Shown here: in pieces, positions 1 through 5,119 of the stretch | Layout: each line of letters starts with the position of its first letter | Position numbering within the stretch: position 1 is the first letter of the stretch | Translations under genes and position numbers: made by a program | Notes under the pieces: model-generated | Database searches by the model: none | Told to the model about the DNA's origin: nothing | The model's input: the letters and a program-made list of their open reading frames with translations, nothing else | NCBI GenBank assembly: GCA_947446625.1 | Contig: CANFIE010000273.1 | Coordinates: 1 to 5,726 of the forward strand | Direction: 5' to 3' | DNA length: 5,726 nucleotides | Source: Acetobacteraceae bacterium | Lineage (GTDB): Bacteria; Pseudomonadota; Alphaproteobacteria; Acetobacterales; Acetobacteraceae

Positions 1-643
1 CCACGATGATGACATCGGGCCGCGGTACCGCGCCGCCGGCCGGCAGGGCGGAAAACCCGTTGATGGCGGCGGCGATCTGCTCGGCCGCGCCATTGCCCTG
101 CACCGCCACCGGCCAAAGGATGAGCCGGCGCGGGAAGCGGCGCAGCAGGGTGGTGCGGATATCCTGGATCACCGCGCCCTTTTCACTGGTGACCACGCCG
201 ATGACGCTGGGCAGCATGGGCAGCGGGCGCCTGCGGTCGGCATCGAACAGCCCCTCGCCCAGCAGCTTCAGCCGCAGCTTTTCAATCCGCGCCAGCAGGG
301 CGCCCTCGCCGGCATAATCCAGCCGCTCGATGATCAACTGGTAGGTGGAACGGTCGCCATAGGCGCTGATGCGGCCAGTGGCGATGACCTCGACGCCATT
401 CTCGGGCTGCACCGCCAGGTTGCGCACGCTGGTCTTCCAGACCACGCCGGCCAGCTTGCCGCCTTCATCCTTCAGCGTCAGGTAGATATGGCCGGACGGG
501 TAGCGCTTGCAGTCGGTGATCTCGCCGCGCACCCGCACCCGGCCGAAGGCCTGTTCCAGCGTGCGCTTGATGGCGCCGGAAATCTCCGAGACGGCGTATT
601 CGGGGATGTTGTCGGCCACGGCCGGCGCGGGGTTGGTGTTCAT
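1..643 (-). CDS. xseA: Exodeoxyribonuclease VII large subunit, N-terminal part (runs off the window)
   Basis: This is the large subunit of exonuclease VII, a cytoplasmic XseA-XseB complex that degrades single-stranded DNA into oligonucleotides in repair and recombination. The visible 214 codons begin with ATG at 643 and leave the window at position 1 without a stop. Full-length family members are about 400-500 residues, so roughly half is missing. Residues about 15-108 form the OB-fold nucleic-acid-binding domain (VRVRGEITD, HIYLTLKD). The catalytic domain starts near residue 131 with GLFD, followed by IGVVTSEKGAVIQDI (148-162), RRFP (168-171) and VQGNGA (181-186), and the window ends in RPDVIIV, just before the expected Gly-rich catalytic segment. 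The start is supported by AAGGT six bases upstream. It is divergent from purD with a 48-bp gap, an arrangement I recall from other alphaproteobacteria. The small subunit gene xseB is not in the window. Confidence 0.95.
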   Translation of the reverse strand, partial: MNTNPAPAVADNIPEYAVSEISGAIKRTLEQAFGRVRVRGEITDCKRYPSGHIYLTLKDEGGKLAGVVWKTSVRNLAVQPENGVEVIATGRISAYGDRSTYQLIIERLDYAGEGALLARIEKLRLKLLGEGLFDADRRRPLPMLPSVIGVVTSEKGAVIQDIRTTLLRRFPRRLILWPVAVQGNGAAEQIAAAINGFSALPAGGAVPRPDVIIV

Positions 644-659
644 CGGCGGACCTTATGCT
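633..659 (+). promoter_or_regulatory. Possible purD promoter in the xseA-purD divergent gap
   Basis: The sequence TATGCT (654-659) resembles a -10 box, and TTGGTG (633-638) could be a weak -35 box with a short 15-bp spacer. Transcription would start near 666 and give a leader of about 26 nt containing the purD ribosome site GGAAGGAG (676-683). The -35 candidate lies inside the first codons of xseA, so the two genes could interfere. No convincing xseA promoter is visible in the 48-bp gap; it may lie inside purD. The call rests only on similarity to consensus and is weak. Confidence 0.25.
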
Positions 660-691
660 AGACCCCCCGCCTTGCGGAAGGAGCGGGTTGG

Positions 692-1963
692 ATGAAGGTG
701 CTGGTGGTTGGTAGCGGCGGGCGTGAACACGCGCTGTGCTGGGCCTTGGCCGCGTCTCCGCTGCTGACCAAGCTGTGGTGCGCGCCCGGCAATGCCGGCA
801 TTGCCGAGGTGGCCGAGTGCATTCCGCTGGGCGCCGAGGAGGTTGCCGCGCTGGTGGGCTTTGCCCGTGGCAGCCGGGTGGACCTGGTGGTGGTGGGGCC
901 GGAAGCGCCGCTGACTCTGGGCCTGGCCGATGCCTGCGCCGCCGCCGGGCTGCGCTGCTTTGGCCCCAGCGCCGCCGCCGCCATGCTGGAGGGCAGCAAA
1001 ACCTTCACCAAGCAGGTGGCGGATGCGGCGCGGGCGCCGACCGCCGCCTGGGAACGCTTCACCGATGCAGCCGCCGCTCGCGCCTATGTGCGCGCCCAGG
1101 GTGCGCCGATTGTGGTGAAGGCCGATGGCCTGGCCGCCGGCAAGGGCGTGGTGGTGGCCGAGAGCGTAGCCGAGGCCGAGGCGGCACTGGCCGAGATCAT
1201 GGAAAGCCGGGTACATGGCGAGGCCGGCGCCAGCGTGGTGATCGAGGAATGCCTACTGGGGCAGGAAGTGAGCTTCTTCGCGCTGTGCGATGGCGATACC
1301 GCGCTGCCGCTGGGCGCGGCGCAGGACCATAAGCGCGTGGGCGATGGCGATACCGGGCCGAATACCGGCGGCATGGGCGCCTATTCGCCGCCGCCGGTGT
1401 TTACCCAGGCGTTGCAGGACCAGGTGATGGCCGAGATCATCCAGCCCTGCCTGGCCGAGATGGCGCGGCGCGGCACGCCGTTCCGGGGCGTGCTGTTCGC
1501 CGGGCTGATGCTGACGGCGACCGGGCCGAAGCTGATCGAGTTCAACGTGCGCTTTGGCGACCCGGAATGCCAGGCGCTGATGGTGCGGCTGAAGTCTGAC
1601 CTGCTGCCCGCGCTGGTGGCGGCCTGCGATGGCAAGCTGCGCGAGGTGACGCTGGCCTGGGAGGCGCTGCACAGCCTTGTGGTGGTGATGGCCGCCAATG
1701 GCTACCCCGGCGCCTATGCCAAGGGCAGCGAGATTCGCGGCCTGGAGCGCGCCGCGCAGGTGCCGGGGGTGCAGGTGTTCCATGCCGGCACGCAGCGGCG
1801 CGAGGATGGCACGCTGGTGGCCACGGGCGGCCGGGTGCTGGGCATTACCGCTACCGGCGCCACGCTGCAGCAGGCCCGCGCCGCCGCCTACCAGGCGGTG
1901 GATGCGGTGGACTGGCCGGGCGGCTTCTGCCGCCGCGACATTGCCCACCGCGCCTTGGGGTAA
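692..1963 (+). CDS. purD: Phosphoribosylamine-glycine ligase (GAR synthetase)
   Basis: This cytoplasmic enzyme carries out the second step of de novo purine synthesis: 5-phosphoribosylamine + glycine + ATP gives glycinamide ribonucleotide + ADP + Pi. The 423-residue product matches the usual length of about 420-430. The N-terminal domain (1-100) opens with MKVLVVGSGGREHAL and has APGNAGIA at 31-38. The ATP-grasp region (about 101-295) contains EGSKTFTK (100-107), VKADGLAAGKGVVVA (142-156), QDHKRVGDGDTGPNTGGMG (211-229) and the metal-binding segment FNVRFGDPEC (284-293). The C-terminal domain has NGYPGAYAKG (336-345) and TGGRVLGITATG (378-389). All signature motifs are intact. The ATG is preceded by GGAAGGAG with an 8-nt spacer, fixing the start. 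No other purine gene adjoins it. Its stop codon lies in the first copy of a 16-bp tandem repeat, and it converges on the Ldh2-family gene with a 38-bp gap. Confidence 0.98.
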   Translation: MKVLVVGSGGREHALCWALAASPLLTKLWCAPGNAGIAEVAECIPLGAEEVAALVGFARGSRVDLVVVGPEAPLTLGLADACAAAGLRCFGPSAAAAMLEGSKTFTKQVADAARAPTAAWERFTDAAAARAYVRAQGAPIVVKADGLAAGKGVVVAESVAEAEAALAEIMESRVHGEAGASVVIEECLLGQEVSFFALCDGDTALPLGAAQDHKRVGDGDTGPNTGGMGAYSPPPVFTQALQDQVMAEIIQPCLAEMARRGTPFRGVLFAGLMLTATGPKLIEFNVRFGDPECQALMVRLKSDLLPALVAACDGKLREVTLAWEALHSLVVVMAANGYPGAYAKGSEIRGLERAAQVPGVQVFHAGTQRREDGTLVATGGRVLGITATGATLQQARAAAYQAVDAVDWPGGFCRRDIAHRALG

Positions 1964-1997
1964 CTGCGCCCTGGGGTAGCAGCGCCCTGGGGTAACC
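1950..1997 (+). repeat. Three tandem copies of a 16-bp unit across the purD stop codon
   Basis: Copies start at 1950, 1966 and 1982 and share the pattern GCGCCYTGGGGTARC plus one variable base. Copies 1 and 2 match at 13 of 16 positions; copies 2 and 3, and copies 1 and 3, match at 14 of 16. Copy 1 encodes the end of PurD and its TAA (1961-1963); copies 2 and 3 carry TAG (1977-1979) and TAA (1993-1995). Because 16 is not a multiple of three, the three stops fall in three different forward frames. The likely origin is slippage or short tandem duplication of the gene end; any function is unknown. Confidence 0.9.
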
Positions 1998-2016
1998 GGC
2001 GCTACAGCAGCGCCGG
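1996..2016. terminator. Hairpin between convergent genes, possible weak bidirectional terminator
   Basis: CCGGCGCT (1996-2003) and AGCGCCGG (2009-2016) form a perfect 8-bp G+C-rich stem with a 5-nt loop. It lies where purD and the minus-strand dehydrogenase converge and includes the last codons and stop codon of the dehydrogenase. Neither strand has a U-run after the stem (the minus side reads only TTACCCC), so intrinsic termination would be inefficient. A competing 6-bp stem can form between AGCGCC (1981-1986) and GGCGCT (1998-2003). The structure is plain in the sequence; its role as a terminator is inferred from position. Confidence 0.35.
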
Positions 2017-3051
2017 CATCGGCACGCCACGGGCGGCGGCAACCTCGGCCAGCCGGTCCCAGGTGCCCTTGGCCATGGGCACGCCTTCGCGCAGGCGCTT
2101 CGCCTTCACCGCGTCGCCGCGTTCGCCCGGCATCAGCAGGGCTTCGGTGCCTGGGGCCTTGGGCTGCGCCTGGATGGTGCCGGCCAGGGCGGCGACCTCG
2201 CGCCGAATGGCGGCGCCGTCGCCGAACGCGGAAATATCCAGCGCGATGGCCACGCCGTTCATCCGCGTATCGCCCTTGGCGAGTTCACCGCGCAGGGCCG
2301 GGCGAATCACCGGGTTCATCGCCACCAGCGAGGCCAGGCACTCGATCATCAGGGAAAGCCCGGCGCCCTTCGGCCCGCCCAGCGGCAGCAGCGTGGCCAC
2401 CTTGGTGGCGTCGGTCGTGTCGGCGCCGTCCTTGTCCACGCCCCAGCCGGTGGGGATGGTGGCGGCGGCATCCTTCGCCGCCAGCACCTTGCCGTTGGAG
2501 ACCTGGCTGGTGGCCATGTCCAGTAGCAGCGGCGCGCGGCCCTCGGCCGGCATGGCCACCGCGATGGGGTTGGTGGAGAGCACCGCGCCCTTGCTGCCCG
2601 GCCAGGCCATCAGCGGAATGCTGGCGGTCATCACCAGCCCGGCCATGCCCTGTTCGGCGGCGCGGAGCGCGAAGTGGCCCACCGCGCCGGCATGGGTGAT
2701 ATCCCGCACCACCACCCAGCCCACATGCACCTCGCGGGCGCGGGCAATGGCTTCATCCATCGCCGCCGCCATGGCCACCGGGCCGGGGGCGCGGTCGGCA
2801 TCCAGCAGGGCGATGGCGCCGGCACGGGTCAGCCACTTCATCTCAGGCGCGGCGCGCAGCTGGCCGAGCTGGATGAGTTCCAGGTAGCGCGGAATGCGCA
2901 GCACGCCGTGGCTCTCCACGCCGCGCAGATTGGCCCAGACCAGCACTTCCGCCCAGGCGCGGGCGTGTTCGGCGCTGACCCCGGCGCTGGTGAACAGCGC
3001 CTCGCACAGCGCCTGCAAATCGGCGGCGGCTACCTTGCGCGGGCCGCTCAT
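2002..3051 (-). CDS. Ldh2-family NAD(P)-dependent malate/L-lactate-type dehydrogenase
   Basis: The 349-residue protein belongs to the Ldh2/MdhG family, a cytoplasmic fold unrelated to classical lactate or malate dehydrogenases. Members reduce or oxidise 2-oxo/2-hydroxy acids (malate, lactate, sulfolactate, ureidoglycolate, 2,3-diketogulonate) or cyclic imino acids such as piperideine-2-carboxylate. Visible family motifs are ESHGVLRIPRY (46-56), whose His48 is the likely catalytic residue, ITHAGAVGHFALRAAE (118-133), STNPIAVAMP (159-168), LDMATSQVSNGKV (177-189), GWGVDKDG (202-209), LPLGGPKGAGLSLMIE (222-237) and PGERG (308-312). Length is normal for the family and no key motif is missing. The ATG (3051) overlaps the hydrolase stop as ATGA and has no Shine-Dalgarno sequence, so translation is probably coupled to the hydrolase. 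The exact substrate and the choice between NAD and NADP cannot be told from sequence alone. Confidence 0.9.
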   Translation of the reverse strand: MSGPRKVAAADLQALCEALFTSAGVSAEHARAWAEVLVWANLRGVESHGVLRIPRYLELIQLGQLRAAPEMKWLTRAGAIALLDADRAPGPVAMAAAMDEAIARAREVHVGWVVVRDITHAGAVGHFALRAAEQGMAGLVMTASIPLMAWPGSKGAVLSTNPIAVAMPAEGRAPLLLDMATSQVSNGKVLAAKDAAATIPTGWGVDKDGADTTDATKVATLLPLGGPKGAGLSLMIECLASLVAMNPVIRPALRGELAKGDTRMNGVAIALDISAFGDGAAIRREVAALAGTIQAQPKAPGTEALLMPGERGDAVKAKRLREGVPMAKGTWDRLAEVAAARGVPMPALL

Positions 3052-3923
3052 GCCGGGGTGGCCGGCATGTACATGTCAAGCCAACCCTTGATGGCGGCCT
3101 GGTTGCGGGTATTGCCGGAGGAGAAGGGGATGTGGTCGGTGCCGGTGAACAGGATGAGGTCCTTCGGCTGGCCGGCCAGTTCCCACATGCGCAGGCTCTG
3201 CTCGGTCGGCGTCACGGTGTCATCCGCGCCATGCAGGAACAGCACAGGGCGCGGCGCTATCATGTGCACCACGTCATCGGCGCGGAAGTCGAACATGCTC
3301 TGCGCGGTGTCGCCGGCCACGGTGGTTTGCGCCAGCGGCGAGAGATGGGTCTTCAGCGCGTTGCTCATCGGCACCACGTCGAAGCGCGGGATCATCAGCG
3401 TGTCGCCGGTCTTCGCCTTGTGATCCTTGTTGGCCTGCAGATAGTTGGTGAACTTGGTCCAGGCTTCCGGCGTGGGGTGCTGGCCCCGGAATTTGCGCTC
3501 GCCATGGCCCCAGCCGCAGGAGGAGAGGCAGACGGCGAAGCGCTGGTCGATGGCGGCGGCATAGACCGCCACGGCGGCGCCGAAGCTGTGGCCGGTGATG
3601 CCAACGCGCTTGGGGTCGATCTCGGGCTGGGTCAGCAGCCAGTTCAGGGCGTTCTTGGCGTCGGCAACCTGGTCGTGGCAGAGGATGTAGCCGCGCCGGC
3701 CGCCGGACTTGCCGCAACCCCGGAAATCAAACCGCAGCACGGCATAGCCCCAGCTTTCAAACAGCCGGGCCATGATCTCGGCGGTGCTGTTGTCCTTGCT
3801 GCCGGCAAAGCCATGCATCACCAGCAGCGCCGGCAGCTTTTCGCCGGGCTTGTGGCTGGCCGGAATGTGCAGGTTGCCGGCCAGTTCAATGCCGTCCGAG
3901 ACAAAGGAAATTTCGCGGTCCAT
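3048..3923 (-). CDS. Alpha/beta hydrolase (serine hydrolase, S33/dienelactone hydrolase-like)
   Basis: The 291-residue cytoplasmic protein has an intact alpha/beta-hydrolase triad: nucleophile Ser113 in GHSFG (111-115), Asp235 in HGADDTVTP (231-239) and His264 in GTDHIPF (261-267). The oxyanion-hole strand reads LLVMHGFAGSKDN (33-45), followed by RFDFRGCGKSGG (64-75), typical of esterase/acyl-peptidase-like members. Residues about 136-215 form the cap region. No signal peptide is visible. The ATG at 3923 is chosen because GGGAGG lies 6 nt upstream; a GTG at 4103 would add 60 residues, cross a strong hairpin, and lacks support. It is the first gene of a two-gene operon with the Ldh2-family dehydrogenase (4-bp overlap). 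The reaction is unknown; cleavage of an ester, lactone or thioester giving a hydroxy or oxo acid for the dehydrogenase is plausible but inferred only from neighbourhood. Confidence 0.88.
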   Translation of the reverse strand: MDREISFVSDGIELAGNLHIPASHKPGEKLPALLVMHGFAGSKDNSTAEIMARLFESWGYAVLRFDFRGCGKSGGRRGYILCHDQVADAKNALNWLLTQPEIDPKRVGITGHSFGAAVAVYAAAIDQRFAVCLSSCGWGHGERKFRGQHPTPEAWTKFTNYLQANKDHKAKTGDTLMIPRFDVVPMSNALKTHLSPLAQTTVAGDTAQSMFDFRADDVVHMIAPRPVLFLHGADDTVTPTEQSLRMWELAGQPKDLILFTGTDHIPFSSGNTRNQAAIKGWLDMYMPATPA

Positions 3924-3929
3924 CTCAGG

Positions 3930-3935
3930 CCTCCC
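3930..3935 (-). promoter_or_regulatory. Ribosome binding site that fixes the hydrolase start
   Basis: On the minus strand GGGAGG is followed by six bases (CCTGAG) and then the ATG at 3923. It is the only good Shine-Dalgarno match near the N-terminus and decides for the 291-residue product over the 351-residue GTG form. Confidence 0.8.
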
Positions 3936-3946
3936 GTTATGATGCC

Positions 3947-3976
3947 AGCTTAGCCATGAAGCGGGGCCAGCGCCAA
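3947..3976 (-). promoter_or_regulatory. Possible promoter of the hydrolase-dehydrogenase operon
   Basis: On the minus strand TTGGCG (3976-3971) and TAAGCT (3952-3947) are separated by 18 bp and could serve as -35 and -10 boxes. Transcription would begin near 3940, just ahead of the ribosome site. The -35 candidate overlaps the edge of an 18-bp inverted repeat (3974-3991), where a bound regulator could act. Both boxes are imperfect, so this is a weak consensus-based call. Confidence 0.25.
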
Positions 3977-3991
3977 ACCAGCCATGGTTTG
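3974..3991. promoter_or_regulatory. 18-bp inverted repeat, candidate operator
   Basis: CAAACCA and TGGTTTG are perfect 7-bp arms around a 4-bp centre (GCCA). The repeat sits 51 bp upstream of the hydrolase ATG and 162 bp upstream of the first receptor ATG, inside the divergent gap, where an operator shared by both operons would be expected. It is A+T-richer than its surroundings. If transcribed it could instead form a small RNA hairpin ahead of the terminator. No regulator gene is present in the window, so the binding protein is unknown. Confidence 0.4.
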
Positions 3992-4035
3992 TGCCGACGC
4001 ATGGACAAGCCGGGCCAGTGGTGCCAGTTGCCGGC

Positions 4036-4083
4036 GCGAGAGCCTGGGTACCTCCGCCGGAGCCACCCAGGCTCTCGCTTTTT
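4036..4083 (+). terminator. Strong intrinsic terminator upstream of the receptor operon
   Basis: GCGAGAGCCTGGGT (4036-4049) pairs perfectly with ACCCAGGCTCTCGC (4065-4078), a 14-bp stem. The 15-nt loop holds a further CTCC/GGAG pairing (4052-4055 with 4059-4062). Five T residues (4079-4083) follow directly on the plus strand, then CGTTT. The minus strand has no T-run after the stem, so the element works in the plus direction. No plus-strand gene lies directly ahead of it: 2002-3923 is coded on the minus strand. It therefore ends either a short transcript starting in 3924-4035, a regulated leader of the receptor operon, or antisense read-through from purD. Confidence 0.88.
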
Positions 4084-4139
4084 CGTTTGCGGGGCTGATG
4101 CACGGCCGGCGGCGAAACCGCCTTGGCCGATCAGACCCC

Positions 4140-4145
4140 AGGAGA
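4140..4145 (+). promoter_or_regulatory. Ribosome binding site that fixes the first receptor start
   Basis: AGGAGA is followed by seven bases and the ATG at 4153. This places the start directly before the Arg-Arg signal peptide and excludes an upstream in-frame TTG at 4123, which would add ten residues ahead of the signal sequence. In the 69 bp between the terminator and this ATG I see no convincing -35/-10 pair. Confidence 0.85.
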
Positions 4146-4152
4146 ACCAACC

Positions 4153-5118
4153 ATGCAGACCCATCTCTCTCGCCGCGCCGCCCTGGCGCTGGGCGCCGCC
4201 GCCCTTGCTGCCCCCGCCGCGGCGCAACAGGGCTTTCCCAACCGGCCGATCCGGCTGTTCATTCCCTGGGCACCGGGTGGCACCACGGATGTGGAACTGC
4301 GCGCGCTGTGCCAGGCCGCCAGCCAAAAAAGCGGCCAGACCGTGATTCCGGAAAACACCCCCGGCGCCGGCGGCATTCTGGGCGCGCAGAAGCTGCTGAG
4401 CGAGCGGCCCGAGGGCTATGCCATCGCCCAGATGCCGGTGAGCGTGTTGCGCTACCCGGTGATGGCGCAGCGCCCGCCCTTCGACCCGCTGACCGACTTC
4501 ACCTACATCGTGCACCTGACCGGCTATCTGTTCGGCGTGGTGGTGCGGGCGGAAGCGCCCTGGCAGACGCTGGGCGAGTTTCTGGACCATGCCAAGACCA
4601 ATCCGGGCAAGGTGAATTACGGCACGCCGGGCGTCGGCACCTCGCTGCACATCACCATGGAACGCATTGCGGCGCAGAAGGGCCTGGACTGGACGCATGT
4701 GCCGTTCCGCGGTGTGTCGGAGAACATGCAGGCGCTGCTGGGCGGGCAGATCGACGCGGTGGCCGACAGTTCCGGCTGGAGCCAGCTGGTGCTGGACGGC
4801 AAGCTGCGCCTGCTGTGCACCTGGGGCGAGCGGCGCGCCACGCGCTTCCCCAACGTGCCCACGCTGCGCGAGGCCGGCATCGATATCGTCAGTGCCTCGC
4901 CCTATGGCCTGGCCGGACCGAAGAACATGGACCCCGGCGTGGTGCGCGCCCTGCACGACCTGTTCAAGGCCGCGCTGGAGGACCCCGCCCACCTGGCGGT
5001 GCTGGAACGGCTGGACATGCCGGTGATGTACAAGAACACTGCCGACTACACCGCCTTCGTGCGGCAGCAGTATGAGGAGGACAAGGCCATGATCCAGAAG
5101 TTGGGGCTGCGCCTGTAG
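4153..5118 (+). CDS. Bug-type periplasmic solute-binding receptor (tripartite tricarboxylate family), first copy
   Basis: The 321-residue protein belongs to the Bug/TctC family, periplasmic receptors that bind carboxylates and other small organic ligands for tripartite tricarboxylate-type uptake or for sensing. Residues 1-24 are a signal peptide with a twin-arginine-like start (LSRRAALALG) and likely cleavage after the run of alanines near 22-24. The mature part shows the family order: NRPIRLFIPWAPGGTTD (30-46), ENTPGAGGILGAQKL (67-81), FDPLTDFTYI (110-119), the ligand-loop region NYGTPGVGTSLHITME (155-170), HVPFRGVSE (182-190), LLGGQIDA (195-202) and FPNVPTLREAGI (232-243). Length is normal. 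A good ribosome site precedes it, and the second receptor starts 1 bp after its stop. No TctA/TctB membrane genes are adjacent, so it is probably an orphan receptor using a transporter encoded elsewhere. The ligand cannot be predicted from sequence; the divergent hydrolase and dehydrogenase suggest an organic acid or ester. Confidence 0.93.
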   Translation: MQTHLSRRAALALGAAALAAPAAAQQGFPNRPIRLFIPWAPGGTTDVELRALCQAASQKSGQTVIPENTPGAGGILGAQKLLSERPEGYAIAQMPVSVLRYPVMAQRPPFDPLTDFTYIVHLTGYLFGVVVRAEAPWQTLGEFLDHAKTNPGKVNYGTPGVGTSLHITMERIAAQKGLDWTHVPFRGVSENMQALLGGQIDAVADSSGWSQLVLDGKLRLLCTWGERRATRFPNVPTLREAGIDIVSASPYGLAGPKNMDPGVVRALHDLFKAALEDPAHLAVLERLDMPVMYKNTADYTAFVRQQYEEDKAMIQKLGLRL

Positions 5119-5119
5119 C

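Noticed and set aside
1287..1355. 15-bp direct repeat inside purD (1287-1301 and 1341-1355)
   Set aside because: Both copies encode Asp-Gly-Asp-Thr in two separately conserved segments of PurD; similar codons explain the match.
653..1948. Several minus-strand open frames opposite purD
   Set aside because: All are antisense to a complete purD with every signature motif and show no family similarity.
2063..2887. 274-codon plus-strand open frame opposite the Ldh2 gene
   Set aside because: It is antisense to a protein with many conserved motifs and is Ser/Ala/Pro-rich; typical of the opposite strand of a high-G+C gene.
3132..3953. 273-codon plus-strand open frame opposite the hydrolase
   Set aside because: It has no domain and a Gly/Ala/His-rich composition, and the minus strand has an intact catalytic triad. 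It also has no good ribosome site.
3956..4083. Leader peptide starting at ATG 3956 that could control the terminator
   Set aside because: The frame has no run of a regulatory amino acid, no clear ribosome site, and reads on through the terminator with no stop before it.
3924..4103. N-terminal extension of the hydrolase from a GTG at 4103
   Set aside because: The extra 60 residues are translated from the terminator hairpin and the non-coding gap, do not resemble the family, and lack a ribosome site, whereas the ATG at 3923 has a good one.
3984..5075. 363-codon plus-strand open frame in another frame than the receptor
   Set aside because: It runs through the terminator and the receptor gene out of frame, and its product is Arg/Ala/Gly-rich with no family motif.
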